DNA of 64,000 nt from Chloroflexota bacterium (GCA_020849725.1 JADLAZ010000091.1:1-64000), one strand, 5' to 3'. Shown: positions 51,601-61,536, counted from the first letter of the stretch. The notes: generated from the sequence alone by a model not told the origin. Program-made: numbers and translations.

Positions 51601-52941
51601 ATGCGGATGATCGTCGCCGCGCCGCTGGCCTTCCTGCGGCGCTACCGCCTGACTGAGCTGCAACTGCTGGTCGTGCCGTCCCTGCTGGCGGTGCTCGGCC
51701 AGTTGATGGTGTTCCTCGCGCCCATCGGCGGACTGACGTTCACCTGGCGCGATGTCTGGGTGGCGCTGGCCTTCGCTGGGCTGCTGTTTGGCATGCACGT
51801 CTGGTTCAGCGCCATCGGCTTCCGCGGCGATCAGGTGCTGCTGCCGCTAGTGGCGACGCTGGCTGGCCTGGGGCTGGTGATGATCATGCGCCTGCAGCCG
51901 GCGCTGGCGCGGCGCGACCCGGCGCTGGCGACCCTGGCGCCACGCCAGATCGTGTTCATGACCGCTGGCCTGCTGCTGATGTGGGCGATCGTCGCGCTGG
52001 TGCCCCGGCAGCATCTGTCGCTGTTGCGGCGCTACAAGTACACCTGGGCCGTGCTGGCGATCCTGCTGGTGGCGGCGACGATGCTGTTCGGTGTCGAGCG
52101 CAACGGCGCCCGCCTCTGGTTCAACGTCTTCGGCATGTCATTCCAGCCGTCGGAGATCCTCAAGGTCGTGCTGGTCGTCTTCCTGGCCGCCTACCTGGAC
52201 GACAAGCGCGAATTGCTGGCCTCACCCTACCGAGTTGGTCCGCTGCGGCTGCCGCCGCTGCCATACCTGTTGCCGATGCTGCTGATGTGGGGCGTGTCGC
52301 TGCTGGTGCTGGTGGTGCAGAAGGACCTGGGCAGCGCGCTGCTCTTCTTCGGCATCTTTCTCAGCATGCTCTACGTCGCCAGCGGCCAACTGATGTACGT
52401 CGTCGCGGGACTGGCCGCCTTCGCCGCCGGCGCGGTGGCCGCCTACCGGATGTTCGGCCACGTGCGCGTGCGTGTGGAAACCTGGCTCAATCCGTGGGCC
52501 GACCCGCTCGGCGGTGGTTACCAGATCATTCAGGCGACCTACGCGCTGGCCAACGGTGGCCTGTTCGGCAGTGGCCTGGCGCTGGGCAGCCCGACCTGGA
52601 TCCCCGAGGTCCACTCCGACTTCATCTTCCCGGCCATCGGCGAGGAGCTTGGGCTGCTCGGCACGCTGGCGGTGCTGGCCCTCTATCTGGTGCTAGTGTT
52701 CCGCGGCTTCGCCATCGGGCTGGCTGCGCGCGACGGCTTCTCGCGGCTGCTGGCAGTCGGCCTCAGCACGACGCTGGCGCTGCAGACGCTGATCATCATC
52801 GGCGGCACGATCCGGCTGATCCCGCTGACGGGCATCACGCTGCCGTTCATCTCGGCTGGCGGCTCGTCGCTGATCGTCAACTTCGTGCTGGTCGGGCTGC
52901 TGCTGCGCATCTCCGGCGAGGCGGTGGCCGGCGACGGGTGA
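51601..52941 (+). CDS. FtsW/RodA/SpoVE (SEDS) peptidoglycan glycosyltransferase
   Basis: This 446-residue integral membrane protein has about 10-12 helices. Family motifs are visible: RNGARLWFNVFGMSFQPSEILK, VVQKDLGSALLFFG, GGYQIIQATYALANGGLFG, HSDFIFPAIGEELG and LIPLTGITLPFISAGGSS near the end. SEDS proteins polymerise glycan strands with a cognate class B penicillin-binding protein, which is encoded at 55920. The N-terminal extension with two extra helices is of the actinobacterial/Chloroflexota RodA-FtsW type. Whether it serves division or elongation cannot be decided. The last 120 bases are duplicated 997 bases downstream. Confidence 0.93.
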   Translation: MRMIVAAPLAFLRRYRLTELQLLVVPSLLAVLGQLMVFLAPIGGLTFTWRDVWVALAFAGLLFGMHVWFSAIGFRGDQVLLPLVATLAGLGLVMIMRLQPALARRDPALATLAPRQIVFMTAGLLLMWAIVALVPRQHLSLLRRYKYTWAVLAILLVAATMLFGVERNGARLWFNVFGMSFQPSEILKVVLVVFLAAYLDDKRELLASPYRVGPLRLPPLPYLLPMLLMWGVSLLVLVVQKDLGSALLFFGIFLSMLYVASGQLMYVVAGLAAFAAGAVAAYRMFGHVRVRVETWLNPWADPLGGGYQIIQATYALANGGLFGSGLALGSPTWIPEVHSDFIFPAIGEELGLLGTLAVLALYLVLVFRGFAIGLAARDGFSRLLAVGLSTTLALQTLIIIGGTIRLIPLTGITLPFISAGGSSLIVNFVLVGLLLRISGEAVAGDG

Positions 52942-53038
52942 GCGAGGGGTGGGGCGTTTCGTCGCTGCTGGCGTCTTCTGCCTACGACTTCGACGAGCGC
53001 CGTATACTCCAGTGTGGCCCGTACCAATGGAGTGCTGC

Positions 53039-53320
53039 ATGGTCCAGGTGACGCTTACCGTTCCCGATGAATTAGCCGCCGCGCTCGGTGGTGACCGAGC
53101 CGACCAGGGTGACTACCTGCGGCTGATGGCGGCTCTGAAGCTATTCGAGTTGGGGGAGTTGTCATTTCGGCTGGCGGCGGAGTTGGCCGGACTGTCCTAT
53201 AACGATTTCCTGGCCGCCTGCGCCACGTACCACGTGCCGCTGTACAACTACCGCCCCGATGAACTGGCCGAGCAACTCGATCGCGATTCGGCCGCGCTGG
53301 ACAAGGCGCTGGGGACGTGA
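53039..53320 (+). CDS. UPF0175 family antitoxin
   Basis: This 93-residue protein starts at ATG 53039 with GGAG upstream. It shows the UPF0175 pattern: TVPDELAAALGG, then LKLFELGELSFRLAAELAGLSYNDFL and LYNYRPDELAEQLD. The central helix-turn-helix is expected to bind the promoter. It overlaps the DUF3368 gene by 4 bases (GTGA), the standard layout of this antitoxin/toxin pair. A -10-like TATACT lies at 53003-53008. The module lies between the two copies of the ftsW 3' end. Confidence 0.88.
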   Translation: MVQVTLTVPDELAAALGGDRADQGDYLRLMAALKLFELGELSFRLAAELAGLSYNDFLAACATYHVPLYNYRPDELAEQLDRDSAALDKALGT

Positions 53321-53799
53321 GCGTTGTCTCCGATACCGGCCCGCTGATTGCGCTTGCCCGGATCAATCGGCTCGATGTGCTCGACAGCCTCTTCGGACAG
53401 GTCTACGTGCCGTCGCTGGTAGCCCAGGAGTTGGTTGCCTTGCCAGGCCCGGACAGCCGGCGGCTGCGGGTCGCGTTGGACTCCTGGCTTGAGGTCCGTG
53501 AACCGACCGCGCCCATGCTGGCACCCCTGCGGCTGGAGCGGCGGCTCAGTCACGCCGATCAGTCCGTCATCAGGCTGGCGGATGAGTTGAGGCTGGTCCT
53601 GCTCATGGACGAGCGAGCGGGACGGTCTGCGGCCCAGCGCCTCGGCATCCCTGTGGCGGGTGTCGCCGAGGTCATTCGGCGGGCCAAATACGCCGGGCTG
53701 GTCACGTCTGTCCGTGCCACGCTCAGCGCGATGGTCAGCGAAGGTTACTGGTTAGCGCCGACGCTCATTGAGCGGGTAGCAACGCAGGCCGGTGAGTGA
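53317..53799 (+). CDS. DUF3368 PIN-like toxin
   Basis: This 160-residue protein starts at GTG 53317. It has the PIN-like start VVSDTGPLIALARI, VYVPSLVAQELV, LSHADQSVIRLADEL and LLMDERAGRSAAQRLG, giving the conserved Asp/Glu cluster, then AEVIRRAKYAGLV. DUF3368 proteins are probable RNases paired with UPF0175 antitoxins. The gene looks intact. Its stop is 22 bases before the duplicated ftsW fragment. Confidence 0.88.
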   Translation: MSVVSDTGPLIALARINRLDVLDSLFGQVYVPSLVAQELVALPGPDSRRLRVALDSWLEVREPTAPMLAPLRLERRLSHADQSVIRLADELRLVLLMDERAGRSAAQRLGIPVAGVAEVIRRAKYAGLVTSVRATLSAMVSEGYWLAPTLIERVATQAGE

Positions 53800-53938
53800 A
53801 CAGCGCCCTCCGCCGGACCTGCTGACGGGCATCACGCTGCCGTTCATCTCGGCCGATGGCTCGTCGCTGATCGTCAACTTCGTGCTGGTCGGGCTGCTGT
53901 TGCGCATCTCCGGCGAGGCCACCGCCGGCGAGGGGTGA
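53792..53938 (+). pseudogene. Duplicated 3' fragment of the SEDS (ftsW/rodA-type) gene
   Basis: The translation LTGITLPFISADGSSLIVN onward to GEATAGEG and a TGA repeats the end of the SEDS protein with few changes, one of which alters the conserved SAGGSS to SADGSS. Only the last helix would be made, from GTG 53792, so no function is expected. It marks the right boundary of the toxin-antitoxin cassette. Confidence 0.75.
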
Positions 53939-53967
53939 GCGACACGACTGGCACGATGATGTTGCGT

Positions 53968-53982
53968 CCAGTATAGTACTGG
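53968..53982 (+). promoter_or_regulatory. Autoregulatory promoter/operator of the Phd-RelE module
   Basis: The perfect palindrome CCAGTATAGTACTGG is centred on a -10-like TATAGT (53972-53977), 25 bases before the antitoxin start. A further half-site GGTACTG follows at 53987-53993. Antitoxins of the Phd/YefM class repress their own operon by binding such palindromes, so this is the likely operator. Confidence 0.6.
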
Positions 53983-54006
53983 AAACGGTACTGAAAGGGG
54001 GCCGCT

Positions 54007-54282
54007 GTGCAGACGATTCCGGCTCAGGAGATCAAGCGGCGCGGCATCAGCGCGGTAGACGAACTCCTCCGCGACGGAGCGGTTCATGTTATCCAGCGCA
54101 ATCGACCACGTTATGTGATCCTGGACGAGGTGCAGTATGAGGAGTTGCTCGAGGCGCGTCGAGAGGCCTTTCGCGCCCATGTGCGTGCGGCCCTGGCCGA
54201 AGTCGAAGCTGGGTTGGCCAAACGCTATGACACTGTCGAGGAACTCATGGCCGCCATCGATCGCGCTGACGACGGGGAATGA
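54007..54282 (+). CDS. Phd/YefM-type antitoxin
   Basis: This 91-residue protein starts at GTG 54007 behind AAAGGGGG. The N-terminal half (IPAQEIKRRGISAVDELLRD, VHVIQRNRPRYVILDEVQYEEL) is a type II antitoxin fold that binds DNA. The C-terminal helix (AEVEAGLAKRYDTVEELMAAI) would neutralise the toxin. It overlaps the RelE-type gene by 4 bases (ATGA). An operator palindrome lies at its promoter. Confidence 0.87.
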   Translation: MQTIPAQEIKRRGISAVDELLRDGAVHVIQRNRPRYVILDEVQYEELLEARREAFRAHVRAALAEVEAGLAKRYDTVEELMAAIDRADDGE

Positions 54283-54557
54283 GCTACACGGTCACGACCA
54301 TCCCACGCTTCGACCGGCTGGCGCGCCGGTTCTTCCGGCGTCACCCGGACCTGCGCGATCGCTTCGCTCGGCTTGTTCACGAACTTGAGGTAGACCCCTT
54401 CCAGCCACATCTGCGGCTCCACCCGCTCATAGGAGAGTTTGACGGCCTGCATGCGGTCAGCCTGACCTACCAATACCGCGTGGTGTTGACCTTGTTGATG
54501 ACAGAGCGAAACATCACGCTCATCGCGATTGGGAGCCACGACGAGGTCTATAGCTGA
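54279..54557 (+). CDS. RelE/ParE-family toxin
   Basis: This 92-residue protein has YTVTTIPRFDRLARRFFRRHPDL, HPLIGEFDGLHAVSLTYQYRVVLTL and ITLIAIGSHDEVY, the pattern of RelE/ParE/HigB (mRNA interferase YafQ-like) toxins. Basic residues and the C-terminal HDxVY are typical of ribosome-dependent mRNA cleavers. It follows its antitoxin with an overlapping start. It appears intact. Confidence 0.87.
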   Translation: MSYTVTTIPRFDRLARRFFRRHPDLRDRFARLVHELEVDPFQPHLRLHPLIGEFDGLHAVSLTYQYRVVLTLLMTERNITLIAIGSHDEVYS

Positions 54558-54596
54558 TCTGAGAGCTTGCCGGAAGGCATGAGGTGGAGTGCAGCC

Positions 54597-55748
54597 ATGA
54601 GCGGGGGCATCTTTCTTCTCCAGGGCGACGAGAGCCTGATCGAGATGCGCGAGCAGGCGTACGACTCGGAGGCCGTCCTGCAGCGGCTGCTGGCGCAGTA
54701 CCCCAACTTGCTGGCCGGCGACCAGATCAACCGCGCCGAGCCACGGCGCTGGTTGCTCGTCGCCCGCGAGATGGGCGTGCCCGGCGAGGAGGTCGGCGGC
54801 GACCGCTGGTCGCTCGATCACCTCTTTCTCGACCAGGACGGCGTGCCGACGCTGGTTGAGGTGAAGCGCAGCGCTGACACGCGCATTCGGCGCGAGGTCG
54901 TCGGGCAGATGCTCGACTACGCGGCCAACGCCGTCGTCTACTGGCCGGTTGAGCGCATTCGGGCGCGATTCGAGGCCGGGCAGACCACAACCGGCGCGGA
55001 CCCGACACTGGCGATCAATGAATTCCTCGGCCCCGAAGGCGATGCCGAGCAGTTCTGGCAGAGGGTCAAGACCAACCTGCAGGCAGGCCGGATTCGCCTT
55101 GTCTTCGTGGCCGACGAAATCCCGGGGGAACTCCGCCGCGTCGTCGAGTTCCTCAACGGGCAGATGGACCCTGCCGAGGTGATCGCCATTGAGATCAGAC
55201 AGTTTGTGGGCCAAGGTCGGACCTCGCTTGTCCCACAGGTCGTCGGTCAAACCGAGCGAGCCAAACAACAGCGAGTAGCAGCTTCAGGCTCCCCAAGACG
55301 GTGGGACGAAGCATCCTTTCTCAATCACATCAGAAACCGATGGGGCGTAGCAGACGAGAACGCAGCCAAACGCATCCTCGCTTGGGCGCGCGAGAGCAGA
55401 TTGCGCCTCGAATACAGTGGACAGAAATGGGGTTCGTGCTATCCCTTTGTCGGAAGTTCACAAGGAGATGTGCAGCCGTTCTGCCTCTGGTTTGATGAGC
55501 GATCTGTAAAGATCGAAATCGAGTTCGTCCGACTAGCCAGAATCTCTCCGTTCCATGAAGACTACAAGCGAGATGAGCTTCGGGACAGGCTCAATGAGTT
55601 CGCCAGCCCACAAATAGCGACAGATGCCACTATCAAACGGCCAAGTATTCAGATTGCGCCGTTGCGAAATGAGGCAGCGATGGGTCAGTTTCTCGAAACG
55701 TTCTCTTGGGTCATACATGAGATCCGAACATCGGATGCATCTCCATAG
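54597..55748 (+). CDS. PD-(D/E)XK nuclease-like protein, chimeric composition
   Basis: This 383-residue protein starts at ATG 54597 with GGAG upstream. The first half carries a nuclease-type core: WSLDHLFLDQDGVPTLVEVKR gives Asp74, Glu88 and Lys90, followed by VVGQMLDYAAN, as in NucS/DUF91-like and other restriction-fold proteins. The second half (from about residue 200, WDEASFLNHIRNRWGV, AKRILAWARES, GSCYPFVGSSQGDVQPFCLW, RDELRDRLNE) is an unidentified domain. The DNA composition falls from high GC to near 50% at about 55190. It sits just behind the RelE-type toxin, in an accessory zone between ftsW-type and penicillin-binding-protein genes. A role in defence or repair is likely but unproven. 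Confidence 0.75.
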   Translation: MSGGIFLLQGDESLIEMREQAYDSEAVLQRLLAQYPNLLAGDQINRAEPRRWLLVAREMGVPGEEVGGDRWSLDHLFLDQDGVPTLVEVKRSADTRIRREVVGQMLDYAANAVVYWPVERIRARFEAGQTTTGADPTLAINEFLGPEGDAEQFWQRVKTNLQAGRIRLVFVADEIPGELRRVVEFLNGQMDPAEVIAIEIRQFVGQGRTSLVPQVVGQTERAKQQRVAASGSPRRWDEASFLNHIRNRWGVADENAAKRILAWARESRLRLEYSGQKWGSCYPFVGSSQGDVQPFCLWFDERSVKIEIEFVRLARISPFHEDYKRDELRDRLNEFASPQIATDATIKRPSIQIAPLRNEAAMGQFLETFSWVIHEIRTSDASP

Positions 55749-55919
55749 ACCCCATTGGGATTGTCAGCGATCCACCGCGCGTGCTTGAACCACCGGCAGC
55801 CGGCCGGCCGCGCCGCGCGTTCTCACTGGCAGCGCGTCCCGGCTGGCCGGTGACGCGTATAGTGGGGCAGGCGGCAACGACGGTCGCGGCGGCATGACCG
55901 GTCGACCCGCGGAGAGGAC

Positions 55920-57581
55920 ATGCGCGTGGCTCGCTCGTTGCTCAAGCTCCCGGCCGCGCTCGGCCTGATCGTCGCGCTCGGCTTCGGCTTCTTCGACGGC
56001 GCGGACCAGGTCTGGCTGCTGATGCTGGCCGTCAGCGGCGTGCTGCTGGCGCTGCTGCTGTGGCCACGCCGTGCTCCCGGTCAGCCGGTCTTCAGCCGCA
56101 CCGTGCAGCGGCTGGCGACGCTGCTGCTGATCGGTTTCATCCTCACCAGCGCCCAACTCGTGCGCCAGCAGGTGGTGCTGGCGCCGGCGCTGGCGGCGCG
56201 CAGCGAGTTGGTCGACGGCGCGCAGTTGGTGGCCGACCCACGCCGTCGCAATGAGCTGCTCCAGACGCGGCGCGGCGCGATCTACGACAACACCGGCCAG
56301 ATGCTGGCCGGCAGCGAGGCGGCCGGCGACGGCTACGCCCGCCGCACCTATCTCAGCGTCGAGGCAGCGCCGCTTATCGGCTACTATTCGCCGCTCGTCT
56401 ACGGCAGCAACGGCCTGGAAGACCGCTATGACGACATTCTCAGCGGCCGGGCCGGTGGTGGTGGCTGGGCCACCGTGCAGCGTCAGGTGCTGCACCGCCC
56501 GCCCGAGGGCTACGACCTGCACCTCACCATCAACCAGGGCCTGCAGCGCGTCGCCGCCGAGGCGCTCGGCGATCGGTCGGGCGCGATTGTCGCGCTCAAT
56601 CCCAAGACCGGCGCGGTGCTGGCGATGGTCTCCAACCCGCACGTCGACCCGCGCCCACTCGTCTTCGACCCGGCCGCCGCCAACTGGGATACCGAGAGCA
56701 ATCGCATCGTGCGCGCCTGGCAGAACATCGCGGTCGACGCCGGCAACCCGCTCTTGCCGCGCGCGACCCAGGGGCTGTACGCGCCCGGCTCGATCTTCAA
56801 GACGATCACCGCCGCTGCGATCCTGGACGCCGGCCTGGCGACACCGGAGTCGCGCTTCGAGGACCGGGGCGAGCTGCGCGTCGACTCGCATGTCATCCGC
56901 GAGTTGAACCGGCCCAACCCGCCCAAGAACGAGTACACGCTGGCCGAGGCTTTCCGCTTCTCGCTCAACGTCGTCTTTGCCCAACTGGCGCTCAAGCTCG
57001 GGCCGGAGCGCCTGGCCGACTACAGCCAGCGCTTCGGCTTCGACACCGAGATCCCGTTTGACCTGCGCGTGGCGCGCAGCCAGGTCGCCAACAGCCCCGA
57101 GTTCCTCGAGCGCAAGACCGGGCTGGCCGACACCGGCTACGGCCAGGGCGAGTTGCTCGTCTCGCCGCTGCACATGGCGCTGGTCGCGGCGACGATTGCC
57201 AACGACGGTCGCATGATGCAGCCACACCTCGTCTCATCGATCACGACCCGCGATGGCCGCGTGCTGCAGCGGTGGCGGCCGGCCGTCTGGCGCACGCCGA
57301 TCAACGAAGCGACCGCCCGGACGATGCGCACGCTGATGGTGCAAACGGTCGAGCAGGGCCAGGGGTCGCCGGCGCGCATCCCCGGCGTTCAGATTGGCGG
57401 CAAGACCGGCACGGCCGAGATCGGCGTCGGCACGCTGACGCACGCCTGGTTCATCGCCTTCGGTCCCGAGCCAGACCCGCAGATCGCGCTTGCCGTAGTC
57501 GTCGAGGAGGGCGGCGGCGGCGGCCGGGTGGCCGCGCCGATCGCCAAGCGTGTGCTGGAGTACGCGCTGCAGCGCCGATGA
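55920..57581 (+). CDS. Class B penicillin-binding transpeptidase (PbpA/FtsI-like)
   Basis: This 553-residue protein starts at ATG 55920 behind GGAGAGGA. It has about three N-terminal hydrophobic segments, a dimerisation/pedestal region (RRGAIYDNTGQMLA) and a transpeptidase domain. The active-site motifs are SxxK at Ser291-Lys294 (PGSIFKT), SLN at 348-350 and KTGTAE at 495. It crosslinks peptidoglycan outside the membrane with the SEDS partner at 51601-52941. The three hydrophobic helices before the catalytic part are more than the usual single anchor. The stop is followed in frame by 35 further codons. Confidence 0.93.
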   Translation: MRVARSLLKLPAALGLIVALGFGFFDGADQVWLLMLAVSGVLLALLLWPRRAPGQPVFSRTVQRLATLLLIGFILTSAQLVRQQVVLAPALAARSELVDGAQLVADPRRRNELLQTRRGAIYDNTGQMLAGSEAAGDGYARRTYLSVEAAPLIGYYSPLVYGSNGLEDRYDDILSGRAGGGGWATVQRQVLHRPPEGYDLHLTINQGLQRVAAEALGDRSGAIVALNPKTGAVLAMVSNPHVDPRPLVFDPAAANWDTESNRIVRAWQNIAVDAGNPLLPRATQGLYAPGSIFKTITAAAILDAGLATPESRFEDRGELRVDSHVIRELNRPNPPKNEYTLAEAFRFSLNVVFAQLALKLGPERLADYSQRFGFDTEIPFDLRVARSQVANSPEFLERKTGLADTGYGQGELLVSPLHMALVAATIANDGRMMQPHLVSSITTRDGRVLQRWRPAVWRTPINEATARTMRTLMVQTVEQGQGSPARIPGVQIGGKTGTAEIGVGTLTHAWFIAFGPEPDPQIALAVVVEEGGGGGRVAAPIAKRVLEYALQRR

Positions 57582-57689
57582 GGCCCGCATGACCCACTCC
57601 GAGGCGGCACGCTGCCCACCAACCTGGCCGATGCAGCCGCGCACGCCGCGCTGACGCGGGAGGAACTGCTGCGCCGTCTGTTCGACTGA
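57582..57689 (+). other. In-frame post-stop tail behind the penicillin-binding protein gene
   Basis: Directly after the TGA stop of the transpeptidase the same frame continues for 35 codons (ending LTREELLRRLF and D) to a second TGA at 57687-57689. The tail has a protein-like helical end, but with no start codon. It may be the remnant of another gene's 3' end, a former C-terminal extension, or chance. Confidence 0.3.
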
Positions 57690-57762
57690 GGCAGCGGTGG
57701 GGCGGCGTGCTAGAGTGGACATGATGACAGGCTGGCGCCCGCGCGCTGGGAAGGAGCAGGAC

Positions 57763-58986
<1,224 letters not shown>

Positions 58987-59290
58987 CAGCCCGCCCAACG
59001 GTCCTGTTGCTCGGCTTCGTGGCGGCCAGCGACGCCGCACCGGATGTGCTGGCGCCATCGAGCGGCTCCGTGCCGCTGCTTTCCCAGCCGACCACGACCA
59101 GCCAGCAGACCGCACCGCGCCGGCTACTACCCGCTCGCTGAGGATCGCCGACACTGGTCGCTATCAGGGGTGGCCCAGGACGGACCATCGCACCGCCAGT
59201 CGGTTGCGCGCACGCGCTGGGCTGGGCGACACTGCGCCGCGCCGCCAGCCACCGGGCTGAGCCGGCCGGCGTGAGTGAGAGCGAGGGTCC
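58987..59290. other. Intergenic gap before the hydantoinase genes
   Basis: I see no gene, RNA or repeat in these 304 bases. Open frames crossing it on both strands have no start sites or protein-like composition. It presumably carries the promoter of the hydantoinase operon, but no clear -35/-10 pair was found. Confidence 0.4.
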
Positions 59291-61426
59291 GTGGCCGGCC
59301 ACCCTGGGGAGATCGCGCGCCTGGCGGGGCCAGCCGGCGCCTACCGGGTCGGCGTTGACATCGGTGGCACCTTCACCGATCTGGTCGTGCTGGCCGAGGA
59401 CGGCCGTGTCCTGGTCGGCAAGGCGCCCTCGACCGTCGACGACTACAGCCGCGGTATCGTTGACGCGCTCGGCGCGCTGCTGGCCGCGCACGACCTGGAC
59501 GGCTCGGTCATCGCCGAAGTCGTCCACGGCACAACCGTCGCCTCGAACGCCATCCTCGAGCGCGCCGGCGCGAGTGTCGGCCTGATCACGACGCGCGGCT
59601 TCCGCGACGTGCTGGAGATCCGCCGCCTGCGCGTGCCGCGTCTGTACGACCTGACCTGGGAGAAGCCGCCGCCGCTGGTCGAGCGGGCGCGGCGTATCGA
59701 GGTCGACGAGCGCGTCAGCGCCAACGGCGCAATCCGCCAGCCGCTGGACCAGGTGTCGCTGGCGGCGGCGCTGGCTCGGCTGCGGGCCGAGGAGGTGAAG
59801 GCCATCGCCGTCTGCCTGCTCAACAGCTACGCCAACCCCATCCACGAGCAGGTGATCGCCGCCTGGCTGCGCGATGTGGCGCCCGACCTGGACCTGAGCA
59901 TCTCGTGCGAGGTGCTGCCGGAGATCAAGGAGTACGACCGCACCAGCACCACCGTCGTCAACGCCTACATCCGGCCGGTTGTGCGGCGCTACCTGCAGAC
60001 GTTGGGCGAGCGGCTGGGCGCGGCCGGCATCGCCGCGCCGCTGCTGGTGATGCAGTCGAACGGCGGCATCATGAGCGCGGCGGCGGCCGCGGCGCGGCCG
60101 GTGACGATCATCGAGTCGGGACCGGCGGCCGGCGTCGTTGGCGCGCAGGCGCTGGCCGAGCGGCTGGGGCTGCCTGACCTGATCACGGTCGATATCGGCG
60201 GCACGACGGCCAAAGCGGCCATGGTCGAGGGCGGCCAGGTGTACCGCGCCGGCGAGTACGAGGTCGGCGGCGGCATCATCGCCGGGGCGCGGCTGCTGCG
60301 CGGCGCCGGCTATCTGGTGCGCCTGCCGGCGATCGACCTGGCCGAGGTCGGCGCGGGCGGCGGCTCGCTGCTCTGGCTGGACCCGGCTGGCTCGCTCCAG
60401 GTCGGCCCGCGCAGCGCCGGCGCGCTCCCTGGCCCGGTCTGCTACGGCCTGGGCGGCACCGAGCCGACGATCACCGACGCCAACCTCGTCCTCGGCTACA
60501 TCAATCCGGAGCGGCTGGCCGGCGGCGCCGTCCGACTGCACGCCGATCTGGCTCATCGGGTGATCGATGAGCGCGTGGCCCGGCCGCTCGGTCTGCCGCT
60601 GGATGAGGCGGCCCATGGGGCGCACGTGCTGGCGGCGGCGGCGATGATCCGTGCCATCAGGGCTGTCTCCAGCGAGCGCGGGCGCGATCCGCGCGCCGCG
60701 ACGCTGTGCGCCTTTGGCGGCAACGGCCCGCTGTTCGCGGCGACGATGGCGCGGGCGCTGGAGATGCGCCAGGTGTTGATTCCGCCGCTGCCGGGGCTGT
60801 TCTCGGCGCTCGGCCTGCTCGCCAGCCCGCTGGAGCACCACCTGTCGCGCAGCGCGCTCGTGCCGCTGGCGACGGCCGATCCGGCAGCGCTGACGGCCGC
60901 CTACCGCCGGCTCGAAGACGAGGCGGCGATCCAGCTCGCCGCCGAGGGTGTGCCGGCGGAGCGGATGGAGCTGCACCGCGCGGCCGACCTGCGCTATCAG
61001 GGCCAGTCGTTCGAACTCACCGTGCCGGCGCCGGCCGGGCCGCTGATCTCCGCCAGCCTGACCGCCATCGGCGAGGCCTTCGGCGCGGAGCACGCCCGCA
61101 CCTACGGCCACCGCGCCGGCGCCGACGAACCGGTTGAACTGGTGAACCTGCGGCTGGTGGCCCGCGCCCGCGACGACCGCCGCCGGTTGCCGGCCGCGCT
61201 GCGTCACGACCCGGCCACGCTGCCGGCCACGGCGCGCCTGGTCTTCTTTGGGCGCGCCCACGGCTGGCTGACGACGCCGGTGCTGACGCGCGCCCAGGTG
61301 CCAACCACGGCCATCCCCGGCCCACTGATCGTCGAGGAGTTCGATGCCACCGCCGTCGTTCCGCCCGACGCGACGATCCGCCGCGAAGCGTGGGACGTGC
61401 TGAGGTTGGAGCTGCCGGAACCGTGA
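59291..61426 (+). CDS. Hydantoinase/oxoprolinase subunit A (HyuA family)
   Basis: This 711-residue protein starts at GTG 59291 with GAGGG upstream. The N-terminal ASKHA ATPase phosphate loop is VGVDIGGTFTDLVV, followed by VVHGTTVASNAILERAGASVGLIT. The second domain has LITVDIGGTTAKAAMV, GAGGGSLLWLD, GPVCYGLGGTEPTITDANLVL and AFGGNGPLFA. It catalyses ATP-dependent opening of cyclic amides (hydantoins, 5-oxoproline) or related carboxylations together with the B subunit encoded next. The length is at the family norm. The substrate cannot be chosen from sequence. Confidence 0.94.
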   Translation: MAGHPGEIARLAGPAGAYRVGVDIGGTFTDLVVLAEDGRVLVGKAPSTVDDYSRGIVDALGALLAAHDLDGSVIAEVVHGTTVASNAILERAGASVGLITTRGFRDVLEIRRLRVPRLYDLTWEKPPPLVERARRIEVDERVSANGAIRQPLDQVSLAAALARLRAEEVKAIAVCLLNSYANPIHEQVIAAWLRDVAPDLDLSISCEVLPEIKEYDRTSTTVVNAYIRPVVRRYLQTLGERLGAAGIAAPLLVMQSNGGIMSAAAAAARPVTIIESGPAAGVVGAQALAERLGLPDLITVDIGGTTAKAAMVEGGQVYRAGEYEVGGGIIAGARLLRGAGYLVRLPAIDLAEVGAGGGSLLWLDPAGSLQVGPRSAGALPGPVCYGLGGTEPTITDANLVLGYINPERLAGGAVRLHADLAHRVIDERVARPLGLPLDEAAHGAHVLAAAAMIRAIRAVSSERGRDPRAATLCAFGGNGPLFAATMARALEMRQVLIPPLPGLFSALGLLASPLEHHLSRSALVPLATADPAALTAAYRRLEDEAAIQLAAEGVPAERMELHRAADLRYQGQSFELTVPAPAGPLISASLTAIGEAFGAEHARTYGHRAGADEPVELVNLRLVARARDDRRRLPAALRHDPATLPATARLVFFGRAHGWLTTPVLTRAQVPTTAIPGPLIVEEFDATAVVPPDATIRREAWDVLRLELPEP

Positions 61427-61536
61427 CCATGTGACGACATGACGCATGGGTAACAGGGCTCTGATAGTGAGGCTTGAGCCGGTTGGACAATGGGAGCCAG
61501 TTCACCCGGACGGCCACGAGTGCGGGAGACAGGACC

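Larger units (their letters stand above)
52824..53942. repeat. 122-bp direct repeat of the ftsW 3' end flanking a toxin-antitoxin cassette
   Basis: The segment 52824-52945 (last 39 codons plus stop of the SEDS gene) recurs at 53821-53942, with about ten mismatches and the frame and stop kept. The downstream copy has no start of its own beyond GTG 53792, so it is a fragment. The 875 bases between the copies hold exactly an UPF0175/DUF3368 toxin-antitoxin pair. This is the footprint of either insertion into a gene 3' end with target duplication or unequal recombination between two formerly complete copies. Confidence 0.85.
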
